DNA from: Colwellia piezophila ATCC BAA-637
GTDB lineage: Bacteria > Pseudomonadota > Gammaproteobacteria > Enterobacterales > Alteromonadaceae
Direction: 5' to 3'
Assembly: GCF_000378625.1 (NCBI RefSeq)
Contig: NZ_KB905171.1
Coordinates: 62,001 to 126,000 of the forward strand
DNA: 64,000 nucleotides
Both the position numbers and the translations under genes were made by a program. Numbering within the stretch: position 1 is the first letter of the stretch; every line of letters begins with the position of its first letter. Positions 35,221 through 42,680 of the stretch are shown piece by piece. The notes under the pieces were generated by a model. It was not told the origin of the DNA. It worked only from the letters and a program-made list of their open reading frames with translations, and did no database searches.

Positions 35221-36444
35221 ATGAACCAGCAATCTTCAGCATCACATAAAAAAATAGCCATTAACCAGCTTGAGCCTGGCATGTATGTTTTATCAATAGG
35301 CTCTAAACACAAGACGCTTACCGTAAAATCTGAAGGTTATATTCTCGCAAAAGAAAGTATTAAGAAACTTATAAAAGCGGGCATAACTCACGTCACCATT
35401 GATCCCAGTAGACAAAAAAAAACCGAAAGAATTGATAAAATATTACCTGAAATAGCAGAGCCAGTTACCACACCTCAGTTGGAAAAAAACAGCACTGTCA
35501 CACTTGATCAAGAGATGAAAAAAGCCAGTAAGCTTTACGATAACGCTAAAACATTACAGCATAAAATCCTCAATAGCTTAACCGAACACAAAACCATTAA
35601 TGTCATTGAAGCCAAAGAATCAACCGATGCTATTGTCGACTCCATTTTTCGAAACCAAGACGCGCTGTTGTGTATGTCACGTCTGCGGATGAAAGATGAA
35701 TACTTAGTTGAACACTCCCTCAATGTGGCTATCTTAATGGCACTATTCGCTAAGCATTTAAAATTTGATCGTCAGGTGATAGAACAGCTAGCTTTAGGCG
35801 CATTTTTACATGACATAGGTAAAGTATTGGTGCCGCCAGAAATTTTGCATAAACCAGGGAAACTAACGCCCGCGGAGTTTGATATCATTAAAAGTCATGT
35901 TGATTTAGGGGTACAGATATTAGTTGAAACCCCTGGTTTTACCGATATAGTGCTCAATATGGTAAAACAACACCATGAGCGTTTAAATGGCATGGGTTAT
36001 CCCGCACAACTAACAGAGCAACAAATATCACAATATGGCCGTATGATTGCAATTGTCGACAGTTATGACGCCATGACCGCAGAACGCGTTTATAAAGCGG
36101 GTATGCACCCCATTAAAGCCTTTAAAATTTTAATGAAAGACTCACCATCTAGTTATGATAATCAATTAGTGGAGCAATTTATTAATTGTCTTGGCATCTA
36201 TCCTATAGGCACGTTAGTAAAACTCACCAGTGGTAAACTGGGTTTAATTAGCCAGTTAAATAAAAGTAAGCCACTGCAACCCTTTGTACGCGTGTTTTAT
36301 AACACCCGTTTAAATCAAGCTATTGCCATGCAAGAGCTAGACCTTAGCCAAACTAAACACCAAGATCAGATTGATTGTTGCATTAAGCCCGATGAGTTTA
36401 ATATTAATTTATTACGCTTTTTTAAAACCGCATTTGCTAGCTAA
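35221..36444 (+). CDS. HD-GYP cyclic di-GMP phosphodiesterase
   Basis: This enzyme hydrolyses cyclic di-GMP, opposing the GGDEF protein encoded at 6-7 kb. In its 407 residues an N-terminal DUF3391-like domain (about 8-120, starting with INQLEPGMYVLSI) is followed by the HD-GYP domain (about 145-330). The metal pair is in FLHDIGK near residue 198, and the signature HHERLNGMGYP (near 250) has the full HD-GYP pattern. No membrane segment is seen, so the protein is cytoplasmic. The start ATG 35221 is preceded by TAGG. A small hairpin (36442-36461) overlaps the stop. Confidence 0.92.
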   Translation: MNQQSSASHKKIAINQLEPGMYVLSIGSKHKTLTVKSEGYILAKESIKKLIKAGITHVTIDPSRQKKTERIDKILPEIAEPVTTPQLEKNSTVTLDQEMKKASKLYDNAKTLQHKILNSLTEHKTINVIEAKESTDAIVDSIFRNQDALLCMSRLRMKDEYLVEHSLNVAILMALFAKHLKFDRQVIEQLALGAFLHDIGKVLVPPEILHKPGKLTPAEFDIIKSHVDLGVQILVETPGFTDIVLNMVKQHHERLNGMGYPAQLTEQQISQYGRMIAIVDSYDAMTAERVYKAGMHPIKAFKILMKDSPSSYDNQLVEQFINCLGIYPIGTLVKLTSGKLGLISQLNKSKPLQPFVRVFYNTRLNQAIAMQELDLSQTKHQDQIDCCIKPDEFNINLLRFFKTAFAS

Positions 36445-36613
36445 GCCGAAGTGACGGCTTAATCGCCTCCAACGTCTAAACCTCTCATTGATCGCACACA
36501 GTAACTATTTACGGAGTTCAGCTCAAAAATCGGCTCCCCCCGCAAAAGAGGTTGCCCGTAGCAAGGGAAAATCCTGCACTTTTCTCAAATTATTTGTTAG
36601 GCTTACGCTATAG

Positions 36614-36632
36614 CCACGAAATATCGTGCCCG
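36614..36632. promoter_or_regulatory. Palindrome upstream of the sigma-54 activator gene
   Basis: CACGAAATATCGTG is a near-perfect 14-bp palindrome and differs at one base from the CACGATATATCG units at 38165-38198. It could be the binding site of the activator. Confidence 0.4.
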
Positions 36633-36660
36633 TTACCCTAGCTGATGATAAAGGCCCAAG

Positions 36661-38088
36661 ATGAACTCAGATATAACGAAATTCTTAGCGCACCCACAAC
36701 TGTTATTAAATGCCGTTGGCGAGGGTGTTTACGGTTTTGACAAGGCTGGCAATGCCGTTTTCATCAATCCTGCAGCAGAGCAAATGACAGGCTGGGCTGC
36801 CGACGAGTTATTGGGCAAAAACATACATCAATATCATCATCATAGTCACGCCAATGGTGATCCTTATCCAAGCGATGAGTGTAATATTTATAACACCATG
36901 CGAGATGGTATGGAGCGCAAAATTACCGATGAAGTTTTTTGGCGAAAAGATGGTAGTTGTTTCCCCGTTGAATATACCTCAACCCCCGTATATAAAGACG
37001 GTGAACTCATTGGCGCGGTCGCTGTTTTTCGTGACGTGAGTCAGCAAAGACTTGCCGATAGTAACTTGCGAGCGGCCTTAAAAAAAGTACAAGATTTAAC
37101 AGAAAAACTGCAAGCAGAAAACAGTTACCTACAAGATGAAATCAATGAAAGCTGGCGTGGTTCAGGTCTAGAAGGTAACAGCCCTAAATTTATTACCATG
37201 TTACAGAAAATAGAACTGGTGGCTAAAACCGATAGTACCGTACTTATCCTAGGTGAAAATGGTACCGGTAAAGAGTTGGTTGCTCGTAACTTACATCAAT
37301 TAAGCCAACGTAAAAATACCCCCTTAGTGAAAGTAAACTGCGCGGCATTTTCGGCGAATTTACTGGAATCAGAGCTGTTTGGCCACGAAAAAGGGGCTTT
37401 TACCGGTGCCAGTGAGAAAAGACTTGGCCGTTTTGAACTGGCCGATAAAGGCACATTGTTTTTAGATGAAATTGGCGAACTCTCTCTTGATGCGCAAAGT
37501 AAATTACTTAGGGTATTACAAGAGCGAGAGTTTGAACGCGTTGGTGGCAGTAAAACCATTAAGGTCGATATTCGTATCATAACCGCCACCAACCAAGATT
37601 TACTCACCATGGTCGAGCAAGGTAAATTTCGCATGGACTTATATTATCGCTTAAATGTATTTCCTATTTTGGTACCCGCATTAAGAGATCGTATCGAAGA
37701 TATACCAATGCTCTGCCATAGTATCTTAACGCAACTTAATCATAAACTTAATAAAGATATCAAAGGTATAAGTAATAAAAGCCTAAGAGAGTTAACTGGT
37801 TATCACTGGCCAGGCAACATCAGAGAACTGCAAAACATTCTCGAGCGCGAAGTGATTTTATCGAATTCGAGCACCTTACAGATTCAACAAAAATTCAGTA
37901 AAAAACTCGTTATGACTCGTTCAATAAATAAAACTTTAGCTGAGGTCGAAAAGGCTTATATCATTGAGGTATTAACGGATTGCCAATGGAAAATTGGCGG
38001 TGACATGGGCGCGGCTAATATTCTTGGTCTGCCTGATAGTACGTTACGGTCGCGCATGAAAAAGTTAAAAATACAGCGACGTCCATAG
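36661..38088 (+). CDS. PAS-domain sigma-54-dependent transcriptional activator
   Basis: This is an enhancer-binding protein for RNA polymerase with sigma-54. A PAS domain (about residues 8-130) may sense redox or a small ligand. A short coiled coil follows (about 132-160), then the AAA+ domain (about 165-390) with Walker A GENGTGKE, the sigma-54 contact loop GAFTGA near residue 244, and Walker B TLFLDEIGEL. A Fis-type helix-turn-helix ends the protein (about 430-475). A palindrome, CACGAAATATCGTG, lies about 30 bp before the gene, and a related double palindrome lies downstream before ccoG, which suggests self-control and control of ccoG. That regulon is inference. Confidence 0.9.
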   Translation: MNSDITKFLAHPQLLLNAVGEGVYGFDKAGNAVFINPAAEQMTGWAADELLGKNIHQYHHHSHANGDPYPSDECNIYNTMRDGMERKITDEVFWRKDGSCFPVEYTSTPVYKDGELIGAVAVFRDVSQQRLADSNLRAALKKVQDLTEKLQAENSYLQDEINESWRGSGLEGNSPKFITMLQKIELVAKTDSTVLILGENGTGKELVARNLHQLSQRKNTPLVKVNCAAFSANLLESELFGHEKGAFTGASEKRLGRFELADKGTLFLDEIGELSLDAQSKLLRVLQEREFERVGGSKTIKVDIRIITATNQDLLTMVEQGKFRMDLYYRLNVFPILVPALRDRIEDIPMLCHSILTQLNHKLNKDIKGISNKSLRELTGYHWPGNIRELQNILEREVILSNSSTLQIQQKFSKKLVMTRSINKTLAEVEKAYIIEVLTDCQWKIGGDMGAANILGLPDSTLRSRMKKLKIQRRP

Positions 38089-38164
38089 TAGGCCCACCAA
38101 GCTGACAATACCCATTGCACATTACACATGGCATATGGCAATAACCACTAGATTCACACAAAAA

Positions 38165-38198
38165 CCACGATATATCGCGAGTCCGTGATATATCGTGG
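38165..38198. promoter_or_regulatory. Double palindrome between the activator gene and ccoG
   Basis: CCACGATATATC (38165-38176) and GATATATCGTGG (38187-38198) form a perfect 12-bp inverted repeat, and each arm is itself nearly palindromic. It may be an upstream activating site for ccoG, 115-150 bp before its start; a weak -24/-12-like sequence, TGGCGCG-N4-TTGAT, is at 38261-38276. It could instead be a terminator stem, though no T run follows. Confidence 0.45.
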
Positions 38199-38313
38199 CA
38201 CAGCCGGTTTCACCAATAATATTAATTGTTAATATACAGTCACTTATGAACAATAAAACCTGGCGCGTTTATTGATATAGGGTAATTAATTAATTATGAC
38301 CCTGTAGTAATGA

Positions 38314-39696
38314 ATGAAGATTAATATTAAAGAAGAGCACCTGATCATTAAGCCGTATAACTCTCAAACATCTGTCTATGTGCGAGAACAAAAAGGCTTT
38401 TACCAAAAAATTCGTCGTTATATAAACTGGCTATTAATGTTTATCTTTATTGCCGTGCCCTTTGTGCAATTTAACGATCAGCAAGCAGTTTTACTGGATG
38501 TTGTTAGCCAAGAATTTAGAATTTTTAATATGACTTTCTGGCCGCAAGATTTTACCTTACTTGCCGGAATTTTTATGGTGGCAGCCTTTGCCTTATTTTT
38601 TATTACTAGCTGGATTGGCCGTGTCTGGTGCGGTTATGTTTGTCCACAAACTGTTTGGACACTTGCCTATGTGTGGGTTGAGCACCGAATAGAAGGTACA
38701 CGTAATCAACGTATAGCCCTCGATAAAGCTCCTTGGACGCTAAATAAAATCACCAAGAAAGTCCTCAAACATAGTAGTTGGCTGCTGATGTCTTTATTCA
38801 CAGCGACTACCTTTATTTCTTACTTTGTGCCGGTAGACGAATTATACCGAGGACTGTTCGACTTTGGTTTGAGCGGTGTTGTCACTTTTTGGCTACTCTT
38901 CTTTGGGGTTGTTACCTATGGCAATGCTGGTTGGATGAAGGAGCACTTTTGCATTCATTTCTGCCCCTATTCTAGATTTCAATCGGCCATGTTCGACAAA
39001 AATACTTTTATGGTTGCCTATGATAACAAACGTGGTGAATCTCGAGGCCCTCGTAAACGGAAAGACGATCCCAAAGAACTCGGTTTAGGCGACTGTGTTG
39101 ACTGTAACTTGTGTGTCGATGTCTGCCCTGCCGGTATAGATATTCGCAATGGCATTCAATATGAGTGTATCAATTGTGGCCTTTGCATTGATGCTTGTGA
39201 TCAGACCATGGCAAAGTTTAATTATGCAAAAGGCTTAATAAGCTATACCAGTGAACAAGCCTTAGCAGGAAAAAAGACCAATAGGTTCAACCTTAAACTA
39301 GTCTCTTATGCCAGCTTAACTTTAATTTTTACCGCCTTACTGGTGTTCGCCATTGATAGCCGAATACCGTTAGAAGCCAATGTTATTCGCGATAGAACAG
39401 CCCTATACCGGGTTAATTATGCCGGAGTAGTAGAAAATACTTATACCGTAAAAATCCTTAATAAAACCCAAGCGCCACTGCATTTTGATATCAAAGTCGA
39501 TAGCTTAACCAACAGTGAATTAACGCTACCTAAAAACGTGCTTATTAGTGCCGGGACTATGCGAGAAATCCCTATTACCCTTGCGATCGATGGCTATGAA
39601 CTAGAAAAGAAGATAACTCATTTTAACTTCATTATTCAAGCGATCGAAAAACCCGAGATTGTATTGCAAAAAAACACGGTATTTTTTCGCAACTAA
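38314..39696 (+). CDS. ccoG: Cytochrome oxidase assembly ferredoxin CcoG (FixG/RdxA)
   Basis: CcoG is a membrane iron-sulfur protein that reduces copper for maturation of cbb3-type cytochrome c oxidase. There are membrane helices at about 35-55, 85-105, 155-175, 190-210 and 335-355. The conserved WCGYVCPQTVW block is near residue 107. Two [4Fe-4S] motifs, CVDCNLCVDVCP (from residue 261) and CINCGLCIDACD (from about 285), lie before the last helix, and an Ig-like C-terminal domain (about 365-460) faces the periplasm. The length of 460 is usual. The ccoNOQP genes are not in this window. Confidence 0.95.
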   Translation: MKINIKEEHLIIKPYNSQTSVYVREQKGFYQKIRRYINWLLMFIFIAVPFVQFNDQQAVLLDVVSQEFRIFNMTFWPQDFTLLAGIFMVAAFALFFITSWIGRVWCGYVCPQTVWTLAYVWVEHRIEGTRNQRIALDKAPWTLNKITKKVLKHSSWLLMSLFTATTFISYFVPVDELYRGLFDFGLSGVVTFWLLFFGVVTYGNAGWMKEHFCIHFCPYSRFQSAMFDKNTFMVAYDNKRGESRGPRKRKDDPKELGLGDCVDCNLCVDVCPAGIDIRNGIQYECINCGLCIDACDQTMAKFNYAKGLISYTSEQALAGKKTNRFNLKLVSYASLTLIFTALLVFAIDSRIPLEANVIRDRTALYRVNYAGVVENTYTVKILNKTQAPLHFDIKVDSLTNSELTLPKNVLISAGTMREIPITLAIDGYELEKKITHFNFIIQAIEKPEIVLQKNTVFFRN

Positions 39697-40192
39697 GCTA
39701 TTTCTATTGAAGTGAAGTAAAGCCTTTCTAACTTAGTCTTGATCAGACTAGCTCTGATTGGCTTGCCACTGAAATATCTCATCAAGTGCTGTGGGAAATA
39801 TATCGGTTAAACAAAAACCGAGCACACATACAGTGAGTACTTACCCATCTCAATAGCGCACTTTTTTTCCCGAATTAGCCCCACTACTGCCATGTTTTTC
39901 ATGCTCTGATATTTTTAAGCGAATTATTTACTATAAAATTAGCTATATTAACAACACTTTCCGACTAAAAAATGAATAGTAAAGTCACTTATTAGCCATT
40001 GAAAGTAACCACTGACTGCTAGCACTGGTCGAATTTACTAACAGCTGTTTAGATATTTAGTAAAGAATAACGGATATGACAATGACCCGAATACCTATAA
40101 CAATATAAAATGACCTAAAGCATTGATTTAACATAACTATATATAATGGCACTATGCTTGCGCTCTACGACTAACTACTTAAAGGAAATAAA
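39697..40192. other. Intergenic region with decayed XRE copy
   Basis: Besides the partial duplicate at 39727-39870 listed separately, I see only an AT-rich leader with the ribosome binding site AAAGGAAAT before the gene at 40193. Confidence 0.45.
39727..39870 (-). pseudogene. Truncated duplicate of the XRE gene at 41707-41952
   Basis: This stretch matches the 3' half of the XRE-family gene two kilobases away. Long blocks are shared in order, for example TTGGCTTGCCACTGAAATA, CGGTTAAACAAAA, CAGTGAGTACTT against CGGTGAGTATTT, and CTCAATAGC. The helix-turn-helix half is missing and frame-breaking changes are present, so it is a dead fragment. It shows that the 39.7-41.9 kb segment has been rearranged. 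Confidence 0.7.
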
Positions 40193-40657
40193 ATGAAGCA
40201 ACTAGAAGACATTAAAATCAATATAAAAATAAAACTCTCTGCATTATGGGCAACCTTAATGTTCATGTTCATTTATGCTGACTTTATTTCGCTGATGATA
40301 CCGGGTCGAGTTATGGGCTTCAATGATGGCACGATGGGATTAGGCACCACAACACCGATGAAGCTTGTTATCGTCGCAGTGCTAATGTCTGTACCTGCAT
40401 TAATGGTTTACCTCTCTTTAGGTCAAAAAGCAAAATTTAGTAAGGTACTCAATATCTTATTTGGCGCTTTTTATGCCATCATCATGACACTAACTGTTTA
40501 CTCTTCAATTAGCGAATGGCGGAGCTTCTATATAGTGATGGGAGTTATTGAGATTTTCATTTGTTTATCCATCGTTTGGAGTGCTTGGCGTTGGCCAAAA
40601 GCTAATGAGCCATTAAAAAACCAAAAAAATAACCCTATACCAAATCCATTAAGTTAG
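40193..40657 (+). CDS. DUF6326-like four-helix membrane protein
   Basis: This 154-residue inner-membrane protein has four helices (about 17-37, 58-80, 88-110, 116-137) and the family-like start IKIKLSALWATLMFMFIYAD. The function is not known for DUF6326. The last codons (NPIPNPLS) and the stop are supplied by a dispersed-repeat fragment (40636-40657, TATACCAAATCCATTAAGTT), so the original C-terminus may have been replaced. The gene is followed after 20 bp by the broken DUF4386 gene, a common pairing of small membrane proteins. Confidence 0.72.
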   Translation: MKQLEDIKINIKIKLSALWATLMFMFIYADFISLMIPGRVMGFNDGTMGLGTTTPMKLVIVAVLMSVPALMVYLSLGQKAKFSKVLNILFGAFYAIIMTLTVYSSISEWRSFYIVMGVIEIFICLSIVWSAWRWPKANEPLKNQKNNPIPNPLS

Positions 40658-40677
40658 TTCGAACCAAGGATAAATAA

Positions 40678-41627
40678 ATGTCCATAAATCAAAATGCTAG
40701 ACTTGCAGGTTTACTCTACTTCATTGTTGTCATTACCGGCATTGTCAGTTTAGCTTACGTTCCCTCACAACTAATAGTGTGGGATAACCCCGCTTTAACA
40801 GTAGAGAACATCAAAGCTTCAGAGTGGTTATTTAGAGTGGCGTTTTATGTTACCTCGCTTTTTTAATTTTAGCCTTTACTCTTTTTAAATTATTTGAAAA
40901 GACCAACCAAAATGTTGCCAAACTTATGATCCTTCTGGTCGTGATTAGTGTGTCTATACCCAAACAACCTCAAGATGCAGGATTCAGCTGGAATTAGAAA
41001 CGTCTTTAGGCAAGGCGTTGATTGAAGAGAATGGTTATTCCCTTGTCGAAATCAATAACGATGGATAAAACGTTTCTAAACCAACCCTACGGGGACGCAT
41101 GAACAAATCATATTCATCGTTGCGTATGTGATTAAGGGAATAACCATTAATAAAATACGCGCCTTGACTATGAATTACTCAGCCGTCCTGAAACGAGCAT
41201 CTTGAAGTAGCTTGGGTATATATCTATCTTTAACTTGATTGGAAAGTTAGATGTATTAACAATCATCAATAACAAAGCGCTATTGGAGGTATATTCCCCA
41301 CAACAAATAAGTGCACAAGTTATGACGATGTTACGCTCATATAATAATGGCATAACAATAGTCCAAGTTTTTTGGGGGTTATGGTTATTTCCTTTCGGCT
41401 ATTTAATATTTAAATCTAGACTGATACCGAGAGTATTTGGCATCTTATTAATGCTTGGCTGTTTTAGTTATTTGATTCAATTTACCGGAGCAATCCTACT
41501 GCCAGAGCTACATATTCCTAGTTTTGTCGGATTGCCGGCATCAATTGCTGAAATTAGTAACTGTTTATGGTTACTAATTATGGGGGCAAAAGATCCCTCA
41601 ATTGATAAGCCCACCCTCCCTGCCTAG
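40678..41627 (+). pseudogene. DUF4386 membrane protein gene, broken by a frameshift and a MITE
   Basis: The first part (to 40866) encodes MSINQNARLAGLLYFIVVIT and further residues typical of DUF4386. At the T6 run at 40860-40865 the frame is lost; adding one base restores LILAFTLFKLFEKTNQNVAK and onward. The sequence then reads VSI at 40949-40957, is interrupted by the 266-bp element at 40955-41220, and resumes as ISIFNLIGKLDVLTIINN up to the stop at 41627 with the usual end of the family. Two independent lesions mean that no full protein is made, though the 3' part still has an open frame of 130 codons (41235-41627). Confidence 0.8.
40955..41220. mobile_element. 266-bp MITE with TATACCCAA ends
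   Basis: The ends are inverted repeats of about 26 bp: TATACCCAAACAACCTCAAG on the left and, reversed, TATACCCAAGCTACTTCAAG on the right, both followed by ATGC. Outside, the host gene continues with TA next to each end, which fits insertion at a TA target as in mariner/IS630-derived MITEs. There is no coding sequence. An internal block (GGCAAGGCGTTGATTGAAGA and following GGTTATTC) is shared with the repeat at 59289-59480. Confidence 0.75.
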
Positions 41628-41706
41628 ACACACAGTTGTATACAAATAAGCATCACCACAAGTGTCCCCGCGGTGGTGCTAACTTTCTAAGTGAAGCCTT
41701 ACTCGC

Positions 41707-41952
41707 TTAGTCTTTATCAGACTCACTCTCATTGGCTTGCCACTGAAATAGCTCATCTAGCGTTGTTGCAAAGATGTCGGTTAAACAAAATGCCACTTCT
41801 AATGACGGTGAGTATTTTCCCGCTTCAATAGCCGCAATAGTTTGGCGGGTTACACCTAACACTTTGGCTAGTTCTTGCTGGGTCATTTCGTCTTTTTCAA
41901 AGCGTTTTTTTCGCAGCTGATTACTAATAATACCTTTTACTTTTTTAGTCAT
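41707..41952 (-). CDS. Small XRE-family transcriptional regulator
   Basis: This 81-residue regulator is almost only a helix-turn-helix domain ([20 protein letters not shown], residues about 23-42), followed by a short acidic tail. Such YozG/YgzD-like regulators often control the adjacent membrane protein gene; here that gene (42004-42492) lies 52 bp upstream on the same strand, so the two form an operon. A truncated copy of this gene lies at 39727-39870. Confidence 0.88.
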   Translation of the reverse strand: MTKKVKGIISNQLRKKRFEKDEMTQQELAKVLGVTRQTIAAIEAGKYSPSLEVAFCLTDIFATTLDELFQWQANESESDKD

Positions 41953-42003
41953 GATTTATCCTTACTATTCCCTTTATCTACTCATATTGATTCAGCACAG
42001 TAA

Positions 42004-42492
42004 CTAGGCGGCCATACGGTAACGATAGATTTGTGAAACACGTGCAACAAACTCAACTAATAAGCCGGAAAACATCAGACCATGGATGAGGAAGTCCAAT
42101 GGCGGCACATCAGAGAAGAATGGATAACCCGGAATAACCCCCTGACAAAATACATGAATTAGCAAAGCCATGATGCAAAAGCTAAGAGTAAAGTATGCCC
42201 AAGCAGTTGCTTTATCTTCTATTTCTTGATCTCTTTCATCCACCAAGGAAACATCTTCATCATCATCGCCACTCACTTTTCTTATCACAGTCAAAACCGT
42301 AAAGGCAATAACAGCAAAAACGATGCTAACGATTAAGGTACTGATCCATAACCAAACAATTTGGTCGGCATGAGTTGAAAAAAAACCTTCAAGCTCAGTA
42401 ATACCATTGCCATAATACCAAGCAATAAATATCGTAAAAGCTATCGTAATCCATGCGGTTTGCTCACTAAAACTACTATTTTTTAAAAACAT
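42004..42492 (-). CDS. Four-helix membrane protein paired with the XRE regulator
   Basis: This 162-residue protein has four membrane helices (about 12-30, 43-68, 95-117, 125-150) and an acidic cytoplasmic loop between helices two and three (SGDDDEDVSLVDERDQEIED). The layout is like DUF2178-type proteins that are encoded with small XRE regulators. The function is unknown. ATG 42492 has AAGGATTAAGT upstream. It is divergent from the antiporter gene. Confidence 0.72.
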   Translation of the reverse strand: MFLKNSSFSEQTAWITIAFTIFIAWYYGNGITELEGFFSTHADQIVWLWISTLIVSIVFAVIAFTVLTVIRKVSGDDDEDVSLVDERDQEIEDKATAWAYFTLSFCIMALLIHVFCQGVIPGYPFFSDVPPLDFLIHGLMFSGLLVEFVARVSQIYRYRMAA

Positions 42493-42680
42493 ACTTAATC
42501 CTTTTTTACACTTTTAATGTTAATAATACTTAACATAAGGTAACAACCACCATATGCCATGTCAAATATTATTAACATCAAGTGTGATTTTGTTAACATA
42601 GTTAAGTCAGTGGTTAAAGCCGGTTTTCTATAAAGTTTACTATACTTAACGAATCCGCCCTTCACAGCTAGGTAAGGATT

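Noticed and set aside
36442..36461. Hairpin TAAGCCG/CGGCTTA at the end of the HD-GYP gene as terminator
   Set aside because: Short stem without a T run; the signal is too weak to list as a terminator.
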